Assembly: GCA_965178585.1 (NCBI GenBank)
Contig: OZ238267.1
Span: forward strand, 248,001 to 312,000
Direction of reading: 5' to 3'
DNA from: Marifrigoribacter sp965178585
GTDB lineage: Bacteria > Bacteroidota > Bacteroidia > Flavobacteriales > Flavobacteriaceae
DNA length: 64,000 bases
This document shows positions 16,708-25,606 of the stretch, piece after piece (position 1 is the first letter of the stretch; every line of letters begins with the position of its first letter). Both the position numbers and the translations under genes were made by a program. The notes below the pieces were generated by a model. The model ran no database searches and was not told the DNA's origin. It saw only the letters and a program-made list of their open reading frames with translations.

Positions 16708-18520
16708 AGTCTGATGAAATTTCATTAATAATTTGATCGTATTCTTTCACAGCATCTTCTAAATTAAATGCTTGATTTAAATCGGTGTTTTCTACTAGGC
16801 TTTTTTCAAAAACCTCGGGGAACTTCAAAATAGCTGAATCCAATGAGTTAGAAGACATTTTTCCTAAACCACAACGACTTGTTGTTGTAATGATTTTGCT
16901 CCAATCTGAAATATCTTGAAGATCTTTTGCTTCAGCATGTCCTAAATTAAGCTTATCAATTTTTTTATTAAGCAGAAAGTTTCCAGTTCTACATGGCACA
17001 CAAATACCGCAAGATTCAGCTACGAAGAAATCTGAAATATTCTTTAATATTAATAGAATATCTCTATCTTCACTGAAAGTCATAAACGAACCTCCACTTT
17101 TAAGTCCCACAGATGACATTTTTTTTGCATAATCATTAGCATCATCAAATCTTAATTGGATGTTGTTTGCTAATAGATTTTCACCAGAAATTTCACGATC
17201 AAAATCAGCTGGAGATAAACATTCACCTGCAAATCCATTAAACAATATCATATGAGGGTCTTTAGCTTCAATTAGCTTTAAGAAATCGCGTAATTTCATT
17301 CCCCATTCTATTTCATATAACCCAGGCTTTTCACAATCACCAGAAACACTTAATAATTTTGTGCCGGGTGTTACATTTGTTCCTAAAGACAAATAGTGTT
17401 CTAATCCCATTTCAATAATCCTTGGAACAGTAGCTAAAGTTTCTACATTGTTAACAACAGTAGGTTTTCCATTAAATCCTTTTTCAACTGGAAAGAATTC
17501 TTTAGTAGTTGGTTCACCACGTTTCCCTTCCATAGAGTGAATCATTGCAGTTTCTTCTCCACATACATATGAACCAGCACCCATATGAATATAAATATCA
17601 AATTCAAATGGTATTTGCGCATCTATATTTTTTCCTAAAAAACCAGAAGCTCTGTAGGAATCCAATAACTTTTCTAATTTGTTTTTTAAATATAAATACT
17701 CTGCTCTAAGGTATATTGCCCCTTTTGTAGCACCGATAGCATATGCTGCCAAAATCATTCCTTCAATAACTAATTCAGGCTGTTCTTGTAACAATACCCG
17801 ATCCTTAAAAGTTCCTGGCTCACCTTCATCTGCATTGCAAAGCACATATTTTATATCACCTTCATTTTGCTTACAAAATTGCCATTTTAATCCAGTTGGA
17901 AAGAATGCACCTCCACGTCCTGTTAGTTTAGAATCTTTTACAAGTTCAATTAGCCATTCAGGAGAATTTTTTTTAATATAATCTAGTGATGAAAATTTTT
18001 TATAAGGTTTAAAAAATACGGTTCTATCAGGCTCAGGAGTGTAATGTATAGCACTTTTTGGATCATCACAGAAATCAATAAGTTTTTCACCATTTCTTAT
18101 TTTCGAAATGATCATTTTCACCTTTTCAGGAGTTAAGTCAACAAAAGGCTTAAAGTTTATTAAACAAGCAGGCTCTTGATCACTAAGTCCTATACAAGAT
18201 GTTTCAAATAATCCAAACATTTTGTCATTAGTCACATTTCCAATTGAAACTCCTAATTCCTCTTCAAACGCTTTTTTAATATGCTCCATACCTGCATGTT
18301 TTCCAACTATTGCATCGTTGAGATATATCGTATACTTGCCTGCAAATTTTCTATGATAGAAATGATAAAAAGTAATTACTCCTTCTACTTCCATTCTTGA
18401 TATACCAAACTCATTTGCGATTTTAGTAATATCATCATGTGATATATGACTTTTTTTTATCTGAATATCCCAAAGAACATTCATCAATAAGCTGCGATTA
18501 ATTTTCGATTTTTTTACCAT
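16700..18520 (-). CDS. hoxF: Hydrogenase diaphorase subunit HoxF (NuoE-NuoF type fusion)
   Basis: A 606-residue NAD(P)H-binding flavoprotein subunit of the soluble hydrogenase. Residues about 1-140 resemble the NuoE/HoxE thioredoxin-like domain, and the remainder resembles NuoF. The NADH site GRGGAFFPTGLKW begins at 201, the FMN motif CNADEGEPGTFKDR at 228, and the C-terminal [4Fe-4S] site is SCGICVPCRTGN plus RCGLGKMSS. Length equals known HoxF (about 600). In the N-terminal domain only C109 and C119 remain near the cluster site; the region where NuoE has its first two cysteines (residues 63-77) has none, so this cluster may be absent or altered. First gene of the hox operon, with a promoter box at 18548-18555. 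Confidence 0.92.
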   Translation of the reverse strand: MVKKSKINRSLLMNVLWDIQIKKSHISHDDITKIANEFGISRMEVEGVITFYHFYHRKFAGKYTIYLNDAIVGKHAGMEHIKKAFEEELGVSIGNVTNDKMFGLFETSCIGLSDQEPACLINFKPFVDLTPEKVKMIISKIRNGEKLIDFCDDPKSAIHYTPEPDRTVFFKPYKKFSSLDYIKKNSPEWLIELVKDSKLTGRGGAFFPTGLKWQFCKQNEGDIKYVLCNADEGEPGTFKDRVLLQEQPELVIEGMILAAYAIGATKGAIYLRAEYLYLKNKLEKLLDSYRASGFLGKNIDAQIPFEFDIYIHMGAGSYVCGEETAMIHSMEGKRGEPTTKEFFPVEKGFNGKPTVVNNVETLATVPRIIEMGLEHYLSLGTNVTPGTKLLSVSGDCEKPGLYEIEWGMKLRDFLKLIEAKDPHMILFNGFAGECLSPADFDREISGENLLANNIQLRFDDANDYAKKMSSVGLKSGGSFMTFSEDRDILLILKNISDFFVAESCGICVPCRTGNFLLNKKIDKLNLGHAEAKDLQDISDWSKIITTTSRCGLGKMSSNSLDSAILKFPEVFEKSLVENTDLNQAFNLEDAVKEYDQIINEISSDYE

Positions 18521-18849
18521 ATCACCAAGTTTATTTATGATCTTTTACAAAGTTATAATAGTAATAAATTGGGTTTTATGATACTTGTCATCTTTTTAGT
18601 AATCAGGCAGTTGAGATCTTGTTGATGGTTATTCAACCATTTTTCGATTTTTCAAAGAATTTCGTAATATTTCAACTAAAAGTTATCATTTATAACAATA
18701 AAAACAACAATTTTTTTAATAATTAATTATTTAGAATAATACTAAATTATCTTGTAATTTGTTTTATATATAAGACTTAATTACCTTTAAATACTTAAAC
18801 CTCATCAGTTTATTTTTTATAAAACTTTCTAGAACAATAATTCTATAAT
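18521..18849. promoter_or_regulatory. Divergent control region between the two hydrogenase operons
   Basis: These 329 bases hold no gene. They separate the leftward hox operon from the rightward hya operon. Visible elements are a good minus-strand -7 box at 18548-18555, a short inverted repeat ATGGTT-ATTC-AACCAT at 18625-18640 followed by T, and TTTATAACAATAAA at 18689-18702, a partly symmetric sequence. No exact TAnnTTTG box is present on the plus strand before the hyaA start, so the uptake hydrogenase promoter may be weak or need an activator. Confidence 0.5.
18548..18555 (-). promoter_or_regulatory. Bacteroidota -7 promoter box for the hox operon
   Basis: TAACTTTG on the minus strand (plus-strand CAAAGTTA) is an exact TAnnTTTG match, 27 bases upstream of the hoxF ATG. 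No clear -33 TTG is seen. Confidence 0.5.
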
Positions 18850-19980
18850 ATGGCAACAATTAAAAAGAGGGATACTTACCTACAGGCAATTATCAAACAA
18901 GGATACTCGAGAAGAGACTTTATGAAGTTTACTACTTTTATGGCTGCTTATATGGGCCTTGAAACTTCTGCAATTGGACAGGTTACAAAAGCTCTTGAAA
19001 CTACTCCTAGACTTCCTGTTATTTGGCAACATTACCAAGAATGTACATGTTGTAGTGAATCGTTTATAAGATCAGATCACCCCATAGTTGCAGATATATT
19101 ACTAGATAAAATTTCATTAGATTATACAGAAACATTAATGGCTGCTGCAGGAGATCAAGCGGAAGCTGCTAAACATGATACTATGGAAAAGTATCATGGA
19201 GAATATATATTATGTGTTGAAGGTTCCATACCAACCAAAGATGATGGAAATTATTGCTGTATAGCCGGAAAAACAGCTATCGAACATTTTAAAGAAGCTG
19301 CTGCAGGTGCCAAAGCTATAATTGCTTGGGGTTCTTGTGCTTCTAATGGATGTGTCCAATCTGCTTCACCTAATCCAACGGGAGCAACTCCGATCCATAA
19401 ATTTGTAAATGACAAACCTCTAATAAGAGTTCCAGGGTGTCCTCCAATAGGAGAGGTCATGGCAGGAGTAATTGTACACGTAGTTGCTTTTGGAAAATTG
19501 CCAGAATTAGATAGAATGGGTAGACCTAAAGCGTTTTATGCAAAAAGAGTTCATGATAGTTGCTATAGAAGAGCTTATTATGACGCTGGTTTATTTGCTG
19601 AAAATTTTGATGATGAGAATGCTAAAAAAGGATATTGTTTATATAAAGTTGGTTGTAAAGGACCTATGACATACAATTCTTGTGGAACTATTAAATGGAA
19701 TAATGGAGTGAGTTACCCAATCCAATCAGGGCATGGATGTATAGGTTGTAGTGAAGATGACTTCTGGGATAATGGCCCTCTTTATGAAAGATTAACTGCA
19801 CTGCCTGGTTTCGGAATTGAATCAACTGCAGATAATGTAGGTAGAGCTGTTGCGGGAGCATTGGCTGTTGGTATAGGGGCTCATGCAGTTGTAGGAGCTT
19901 TAGCGAAGAGAAAAGACGTGAATAAACGAATCAATAGAGGTATTGAAAACGAAGAATATTTAAGAGACGAAGACGAATAA
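18850..19980 (+). CDS. hyaA: Membrane-bound [NiFe] hydrogenase small subunit, oxygen-tolerant type
   Basis: A 376-residue iron-sulfur subunit exported folded with its partner. The N-terminus has a twin-arginine signal (SRRDFMKF at 20-27). The proximal cluster region carries six cysteines: C65, C67 and C68 (ECTCCSESF), C163 and C168 (WGSCASNGCVQ) and C197 (PGCPP). The two extra ones, C67 and C168, mark the [4Fe-3S] cluster of oxygen-tolerant group 1d enzymes such as E. coli Hyd-1. Distal cluster ligands are H235, C238, C263, C269; medial ligands include C278, C297, C300. A hydrophobic helix near 340-358 anchors it to the membrane. It lies 27 bases before the large subunit gene. Very similar throughout to E. 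coli HyaA as I remember it. Confidence 0.95.
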   Translation: MATIKKRDTYLQAIIKQGYSRRDFMKFTTFMAAYMGLETSAIGQVTKALETTPRLPVIWQHYQECTCCSESFIRSDHPIVADILLDKISLDYTETLMAAAGDQAEAAKHDTMEKYHGEYILCVEGSIPTKDDGNYCCIAGKTAIEHFKEAAAGAKAIIAWGSCASNGCVQSASPNPTGATPIHKFVNDKPLIRVPGCPPIGEVMAGVIVHVVAFGKLPELDRMGRPKAFYAKRVHDSCYRRAYYDAGLFAENFDDENAKKGYCLYKVGCKGPMTYNSCGTIKWNNGVSYPIQSGHGCIGCSEDDFWDNGPLYERLTALPGFGIESTADNVGRAVAGALAVGIGAHAVVGALAKRKDVNKRINRGIENEEYLRDEDE

Positions 19981-20007
19981 AATAAACCTAACGAAAAATA
20001 ATTAGAA

Positions 20008-21735
20008 ATGGCAGAAAGAATAGTTGTAGATCCAATTACTAGGATTGAAGGACATTTAAGAATAGAAGCTGAAGTAAAAGACGGAAAAATAGTTGATGCT
20101 TGGAGCTCTAGTACAATGGTTCGGGGTTTAGAAAATATAGTTAAAGGAAGAGACCCTAGAGATGTTTGGGCTTTTGTTCAAAGAACTTGTGGTGTTTGTA
20201 CTACAGTACATGCACTTTCTTCAGTAAGAGCTGTAGAAGATGCATTAAAAATTCAAGTACCACCAAATGCAGATTTGGTTCGTAATTTAATGGTATCTGC
20301 ATTATACCAACACGATCATGTAGTGCATTTTTACCATTTACATGCTTTAGACTGGGTAGATATCGTTAGTGCTTTAGGAGCTGATCCTAATGAAACTTCT
20401 AGAATAGCTCAAAGTATTTCAAATTGGCCAAAAAGTTCACCAGGCTATTTTTCTGATTTACAAAAAAGACTAACAAAATTTGTTGAAAGTGGCCAATTAG
20501 GAATTTTCGCAAATGGTTATTGGGGACACCCTGCTATGAAATTACCAGCTGAGGTAAATTTATTAGCAGTTGCTCATTACCTAGAAGCTTTAGAATGGCA
20601 AAAAGAAATAGTAAAAGTTCATACCATTTTTGGTGGTAAAAACCCTCATCCAAACTATTTAGTTGGTGGGATGGCTTGTGCTATTAATATTGAAGATCCA
20701 GGCGGTTTAAACGCAGAACGATTGGCTTATGTTAGAAGATTACTAGAAGATGGTCAACGATTTGTAGAGCAAGTTTACATGCCAGATTTATTAGCAATTG
20801 CTTCTTATTATAAAGATTGGGGCGCAATTGGAAAAGGATTTGGCAACTATATGAGTTATGGAGAGTATCCTGTAAATGGTTATACAGGATCTGAATTTAA
20901 ATATCAACAGGGTGTTATTTTGGATAGAGACCTATCTAAAGTACATGATGTAGATCATAGAAACGACGATATTCAAGAGTTTGTAAATAATTCTTGGTAT
21001 GATTATTCAGGTGATGGTGACGCAGGGAAACACCCTTGGGATGGAGAAACGAACATCAATTATACAGGACCGAAACCACCTTATAAGAATTTAGATGTAG
21101 ACCAAAAGTATAGTTTTATAAAAACCCCACGTTGGAAAGGTAAACCTATGGAAGTTGGACCTTTAGCTAGATTACTTGTAAACTACGGTAGAGGAGACAA
21201 AGAAACTCAAGAAGAAGTAAATGCAGTATTAAAACATTTAGATGTTCCTGTAGATGCTTTATTTTCTACCTTAGGACGAACTGCAGCTAGAGCCATTTGT
21301 GCTAAACAATCTGCTAAATGGGGATTAGAGTTTTACGATCAATTAATCACCAATATTAAAAATGGTGATACCCGAATGGCAAATACCGAAAAATGGGAGC
21401 CAAGCACTTGGCCAAAAGAAAGTAAAGGTGTAGGTTTTACGGAAGCTCCTCGTGGTGCATTAGCTCACTGGATTAGGATAAAAGATGGTAAAACAGAAAA
21501 TTATCAACAAGTAGTTCCTTCAACATGGAATGCTTCACCTAGAGATCCAAAAGGACAAAGATCTGCTTATGAATCTACCTTAATCGGGACTCCAGTAGCA
21601 GATGATAAATTACCATTAGAAATCATTAGAACCATACATTCATTTGATCCTTGTATTGCTTGTTCTGTGCATTTATATGATAAACACGGAAAACATATTA
21701 CAGGTGTGGATAATATTTCTATTTGTACAGTTTAA
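20008..21735 (+). CDS. hyaB: Membrane-bound [NiFe] hydrogenase large subunit
   Basis: A 575-residue catalytic subunit of a group 1 uptake hydrogenase. It binds the Ni-Fe centre by RTCGVCTTVHAL (C61, C64) and DPCIACSVH (C549, C552). Removal of the 20 residues after H555 by the protease at 22530 would close the site. ITRIEGHLRIE and the group 1 feature GEYPVNGYTGSEFKYQQGVI are also visible. With the small subunit it oxidises hydrogen at the outer face of the inner membrane and passes electrons to the cytochrome b encoded next. Normal length for the family. Confidence 0.95.
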   Translation: MAERIVVDPITRIEGHLRIEAEVKDGKIVDAWSSSTMVRGLENIVKGRDPRDVWAFVQRTCGVCTTVHALSSVRAVEDALKIQVPPNADLVRNLMVSALYQHDHVVHFYHLHALDWVDIVSALGADPNETSRIAQSISNWPKSSPGYFSDLQKRLTKFVESGQLGIFANGYWGHPAMKLPAEVNLLAVAHYLEALEWQKEIVKVHTIFGGKNPHPNYLVGGMACAINIEDPGGLNAERLAYVRRLLEDGQRFVEQVYMPDLLAIASYYKDWGAIGKGFGNYMSYGEYPVNGYTGSEFKYQQGVILDRDLSKVHDVDHRNDDIQEFVNNSWYDYSGDGDAGKHPWDGETNINYTGPKPPYKNLDVDQKYSFIKTPRWKGKPMEVGPLARLLVNYGRGDKETQEEVNAVLKHLDVPVDALFSTLGRTAARAICAKQSAKWGLEFYDQLITNIKNGDTRMANTEKWEPSTWPKESKGVGFTEAPRGALAHWIRIKDGKTENYQQVVPSTWNASPRDPKGQRSAYESTLIGTPVADDKLPLEIIRTIHSFDPCIACSVHLYDKHGKHITGVDNISICTV

Positions 21736-21744
21736 TTTTTAATT

Positions 21745-22449
21745 ATGGGACGAACTAAAACTTTCAAAAGAGTATATGTATGGCAATTACCTGTTCGCCT
21801 TTTTCATTGGGCAAATGCGCTAGCAATTGTTGTACTAAGTGTAACGGGTTTTTTAATATCTAACCCACCTTCGATAATGTCTAATGCAGAAGCATATGAT
21901 ACGTTTTGGATGGGAACCATAAGAAGCATTCATTTTATTTCAGCGTATATTTTCTTTTTTGCTATTATATTGAGAATATATTGGGCATTTGTAGGAAATA
22001 AATTTTCACATTGGAAAGCATTTTTTCCTTTTAGTAAAAAAGGAATTCATAATATGTTTCATGTAATAAAACACGATGTTTTTCTTTTACCTGATAATGA
22101 AGCAAAATTGAGTGATATAAGTATTGGTCATAATTCGATGGCTGCTATTGCATATATATTATTATTTTTATTATCAATTATTATGATATTTACTGGCTTT
22201 GGATTGTATGCAGATACTGCCACTTGGTGGTTGCCAAAAATGTTTTCATGGGTACCTTCTTTTTTAGGCGGAGATTTTATAACAAGAACGATTCATCATA
22301 TAACGATGTGGTTAATTATACTAATTGTAATGCTTCATATTTATTTAGTTCTTTATCATGATTGGTTAGAAGGAAGAGGAGAAACATCTTCTATGATTAG
22401 CGGATATAAATTTGTTAGAGGAGAACGAGTAGATAAAAAGAAAAAATAA
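21745..22449 (+). CDS. hyaC: Hydrogenase b-type cytochrome subunit
   Basis: A 234-residue integral membrane diheme cytochrome b that anchors the hydrogenase and hands electrons to quinone. Four hydrophobic helices are visible, with histidines in RLFHWANALAIVVL, IHFISAYIFFFAIILRIY and the fourth helix HHITMWLIILIVMLHIYLV. The ending YHDWLEGRGETSSMISGYKF is typical of HyaC/HupC. It follows the large subunit by 9 bases. A strong hairpin comes after it. Confidence 0.93.
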   Translation: MGRTKTFKRVYVWQLPVRLFHWANALAIVVLSVTGFLISNPPSIMSNAEAYDTFWMGTIRSIHFISAYIFFFAIILRIYWAFVGNKFSHWKAFFPFSKKGIHNMFHVIKHDVFLLPDNEAKLSDISIGHNSMAAIAYILLFLLSIIMIFTGFGLYADTATWWLPKMFSWVPSFLGGDFITRTIHHITMWLIILIVMLHIYLVLYHDWLEGRGETSSMISGYKFVRGERVDKKKK

Positions 22450-22468
22450 ACTAAATGCAATAGTTAAA

Positions 22469-22512
22469 AATAAAAGATGCTCTCTTTTTTAGAGGGTATC
22501 TTTTATTTTTTT
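22469..22512 (+). terminator. Strong hairpin with T tail between hyaC and hyaD
   Basis: Arms 22469-22484 and 22492-22507 form a 16-bp stem with two G-T pairs (core AATAAAAGAT/ATCTTTTATT) and a seven-base loop, followed by T-rich sequence. It ends 18 bases before the protease ATG. It could end the structural-gene transcript, reduce read-through to the maturation genes, or protect the upstream message. Confidence 0.8.
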
Positions 22513-22529
22513 AACTACTTTTATAATTC

Positions 22530-23057
22530 ATGGAAAAAAAAGATATCAATTTACAAACAACAAAGGATTCAGATATTTTCGAAGATAAATCGAATAAAGT
22601 TTTAGTCCTTGGAATTGGAAATTACCTAATGGGTGATGAAGGAGTGGGAGTTCATATTGTCCAACAAATGGAAAAAATGAACTTGCCTCATTATGTCGAT
22701 GTGTTAGATGGAGGTACAGGTGGATTTTTCTTGATGAATGTTTTTGATGATTACGGAAAAGTTATTTTTTTAGACGCTACTATGGATGGGAAAAAAGGAG
22801 GAACCATTGCACTTTTAAAACCAAAATTTGCTGCTGATTTTCCGAAAGCACTTAGTGTTCATGATGTAGGTTTAAAAGATATGGTTGAAGCTCTTTATCT
22901 TCAGGACATACTTCCAGAAATGCATTTAGTTACAATTTCAGTAGAAGGGATACAGCCTATGACTATTGAAATGACAAAAAATGTTGAAAATAGTATTCCT
23001 AAAGCTATTGAAACAATCCTTCAATTATCTGAAGAGCTTTATCAAAAAATGAATTAA
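22530..23057 (+). CDS. hyaD: Hydrogenase maturation protease for the uptake hydrogenase
   Basis: A 175-residue HyaD/HupD-type endopeptidase. LGIGNYLMGDEGVGVHIVQQM holds the first nickel-sensing acidic residue (GDEGVG), IFLDATMDGK the second, and LSVHDVGLKDMVEAL the third conserved site (His). It cuts the large subunit C-terminus after nickel insertion. The first 25 residues are a polar extension beyond the usual start. It follows a hairpin and is 8 bases before hypF. Confidence 0.92.
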   Translation: MEKKDINLQTTKDSDIFEDKSNKVLVLGIGNYLMGDEGVGVHIVQQMEKMNLPHYVDVLDGGTGGFFLMNVFDDYGKVIFLDATMDGKKGGTIALLKPKFAADFPKALSVHDVGLKDMVEALYLQDILPEMHLVTISVEGIQPMTIEMTKNVENSIPKAIETILQLSEELYQKMN

Positions 23058-23065
23058 TTACAATA

Positions 23066-25342
23066 TTGAAATCTCATTTAATTCATATAAAAGGAGTTGT
23101 TCAAGGCGTAGGATTCCGCCCTTTTATTTACAAATTAGCACAAAAAATTAATCTGACAGGTTGGGTTAATAATTCAACTAATGGTGTATTTATTCATATC
23201 AATGCAGACAATACAACAGCAAATAAATTTGTAGATTCTATTTCTAATTCTGCGCCAAAACTTTCAAAAATCACTAGTTTACATATAAAAGAAGTGCCTT
23301 TTAAAAAGTATGCCGGTTTTGACATCGTCCATAGTTCATCAGAAAAAGAAACAACTCTTTTACTGACCCCAGACTTTGCAATGTGTTCAGATTGTTGCGA
23401 TGAGATCAATCAAGTAAGTGATAATAGGTTTCAGTATCCATTTACTACTTGTACCAATTGCGGCCCACGATTTTCAATTATAAAATCCTTGCCTTACGAT
23501 AGGGAAACAACAACTATGGATTCTTTTAAAATGTGTTTTAGCTGCAATAATGAATATCAAAATCCATTAGATAGGCGTTACTATTCCCAAACAAATTCGT
23601 GCCCCAATTGCGCTATCAAACTTTCTCTTTATGAAAATGATCAATTTTCAGAGAACTTTAAGGATCTTGACTATATAATAAAGCAATGGAATGAAGGGAA
23701 AATAATTGCTATAAAGGGAGTAGGAGGATACTTATTAACTTGTGATGCAACCAACTCTAAAGCAATACAGCGTCTGAGAAAATTAAAAACCCGCCCAACC
23801 AAACCATTTGCATTACTTTATCATGACGTTTATGAGCTTGCGGAAGATGTAGAAATGGATATTTGTGAAAAATTAGAATTAGAAAATTCGAAGGCATCTA
23901 TAGTATTACTTAATATTAAAAAAGATAGAATGACACCATTAGCAATAGACGATATTGCTCCAAATCTTAATCAGATTGGTGTTATGCTCCCTTACACACC
24001 ACTTTATCAAATTTTATTATCAAAACTTAAAAAACCAATTGTTGCTACAAGTGGAAACTTAAGTAATTCAACCATAATATACGAAGACAAAAAAGCAATT
24101 GATGAGCTTTCAAAAATTGCGGATTTAGTTCTTATTAACAATAGAGAAATTGTAATTCCACAAGACGATAGTGTTATAAGGTATAGCTCAATAAAATTTC
24201 AGAAAATAGTAATTAGACGGTCAAGAGGATTGGCACCTACGTATATAAACCCTCAACTTAATCTTCCTAAAAAAGCAATTTTATCTACGGGAGCGATGTT
24301 AAAAAGTGCCTTCTCATTGCTACATAAAGAAAATATTTACATCAGTCAATATATAGGAAACACAGATAATTTTGAAGCCGAGTTAAATTATAAAAATACT
24401 TGGTCTCATTTTAATAAACTATTGAACCCCAATTTAGAAGTGGTACTGGTAGACAAGCATCCCAATTATTTTTCATCGGTTTTTGGAAAAGAAATAGCAT
24501 TGCAACAAAATATTCCAGTTGTTGAAATCCAACATCACAAAGCCCATTTTTATGCTGTTTTAGGAGAGAATAATTTATTAGAATCTAAAGAAAAAGTATT
24601 AGGAGTAGTGTGGGATGGAACTGGTTTAGGAGACGATGGAAATATTTGGGGAGGTGAGTTTTTTATGTACCACAATAATCAGGTTGAAAGAATACATCAT
24701 ATCGATGAATTCAATTTCATTTTAGGAGATAAAATGCCTAAAGAGCCAAGAATTTCGGCTTTAGCTATTTCATTTGGCATAACAGATAGTAAAATTATTA
24801 AAGACAAGTTTTCAGAAACAGAATGGAATATTTATCAAAAATTACTTCAGAACAATTCTAATTTAAAAAGCACAAGTGTTGGTAGATTATTTGATGCTGT
24901 AGCTTCCATATTATTAGGTGTAGATAAACAGAGTTATGAAGGTGAAGCTGCTATGAGATTAGAAAATGCAGCTTATACATACTTTAGAGCAAATAATATT
25001 ACAAAGTATTACAGCTATTTTAAAGAAGAAAAAGCACCATCAAATTTCACGAGCTTTATTATTAATCATGTTTTATCTGACATAGAAAATGGATATGAAA
25101 AAGAATTTATTGCTGCAAAGTTTCATATTACCTTGGCTCATTATATCTCAATCATTGCAAAAGAACAAGAAATAAATAAAGTAGCTTTTAGTGGTGGAGT
25201 CTTTCAAAACCAATGGCTTATAGAGCTAATTCTTTTATTTATGAATGATGATTTTGACTTATACTTTCATAAAGAATTATCACCAAACGACGAATGTATT
25301 TCATTTGGACAGTTAATGTATTATCTTTATAACGAAGATTAA
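23066..25342 (+). CDS. hypF: Carbamoyltransferase HypF
   Basis: A 758-residue enzyme that starts cyanide-ligand synthesis by turning carbamoyl phosphate into carbamoyl-AMP and passing it to HypE. Domains in order: acylphosphatase-like (GVVQGVGFRPFIYKLA, 1-90), two zinc-finger halves (CSDCC with CTNCG; CFSCN with CPNC), a YrdC-like domain (KRLRKLKTRPTKPFALL region, about 200-390), and a Kae1-like domain (VEIQHHKAHFYAVL, VWDGTGLGDDG, FSGGVFQN). Length is normal. It starts at TTG 23066, 8 bases after the protease stop; no ATG gives the conserved N-terminus, so the TTG start is well supported. Confidence 0.94.
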   Translation: MKSHLIHIKGVVQGVGFRPFIYKLAQKINLTGWVNNSTNGVFIHINADNTTANKFVDSISNSAPKLSKITSLHIKEVPFKKYAGFDIVHSSSEKETTLLLTPDFAMCSDCCDEINQVSDNRFQYPFTTCTNCGPRFSIIKSLPYDRETTTMDSFKMCFSCNNEYQNPLDRRYYSQTNSCPNCAIKLSLYENDQFSENFKDLDYIIKQWNEGKIIAIKGVGGYLLTCDATNSKAIQRLRKLKTRPTKPFALLYHDVYELAEDVEMDICEKLELENSKASIVLLNIKKDRMTPLAIDDIAPNLNQIGVMLPYTPLYQILLSKLKKPIVATSGNLSNSTIIYEDKKAIDELSKIADLVLINNREIVIPQDDSVIRYSSIKFQKIVIRRSRGLAPTYINPQLNLPKKAILSTGAMLKSAFSLLHKENIYISQYIGNTDNFEAELNYKNTWSHFNKLLNPNLEVVLVDKHPNYFSSVFGKEIALQQNIPVVEIQHHKAHFYAVLGENNLLESKEKVLGVVWDGTGLGDDGNIWGGEFFMYHNNQVERIHHIDEFNFILGDKMPKEPRISALAISFGITDSKIIKDKFSETEWNIYQKLLQNNSNLKSTSVGRLFDAVASILLGVDKQSYEGEAAMRLENAAYTYFRANNITKYYSYFKEEKAPSNFTSFIINHVLSDIENGYEKEFIAAKFHITLAHYISIIAKEQEINKVAFSGGVFQNQWLIELILLFMNDDFDLYFHKELSPNDECISFGQLMYYLYNED

Positions 25343-25346
25343 ACGT

Positions 25347-25601
25347 ATGAGTGAATTAAAGAAATTCTTAAACAGAAGAGCAGAAGGTTTAGCTGAAGAA
25401 AAAAAAATTAAAGAAGGTATTGTTGAAGAAGAGAATCCTAATCTAACTGATGACGAATTCTGGGAAATTTTAAATCAGTTTAAACTAGAAAGCAAATCAA
25501 ATAATAACGATCCATCTGATATTTTACAGCGGATTTTAGAACAATATTCAGTTTTAAAAATCAATCAATTTGCAGAACGATATAAAAATTTGAATAAATA
25601 A
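25347..25601 (+). CDS. Small acidic protein of unknown function between hypF and hypD
   Basis: An 84-residue charged protein, predicted mostly helical. It has no signal, membrane segment or cysteine. The recognisable stretch is LTDDEFWEILNQFKLES followed by a helix ILQRILEQYSVLKINQFAERY. This loosely recalls the start of DUF4240-type proteins, but the match is weak and I do not assign a family. It starts 4 bases after hypF and ends 5 bases before hypD, so it is part of the hyp operon and very likely expressed with it. In many operons this position holds hypC, but this product lacks the MCLxxP start; the true HypC is at 32065. It may be an unrecognised assembly or adaptor protein. Confidence 0.75.
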   Translation: MSELKKFLNRRAEGLAEEKKIKEGIVEEENPNLTDDEFWEILNQFKLESKSNNNDPSDILQRILEQYSVLKINQFAERYKNLNK

Positions 25602-25606
25602 AGAGA

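Noticed and set aside
25347..25601. Reading the small protein between hypF and hypD as HypC
   Set aside because: It lacks the MCLxxP start and the barrel motif; HypC is clearly at 32065-32325.
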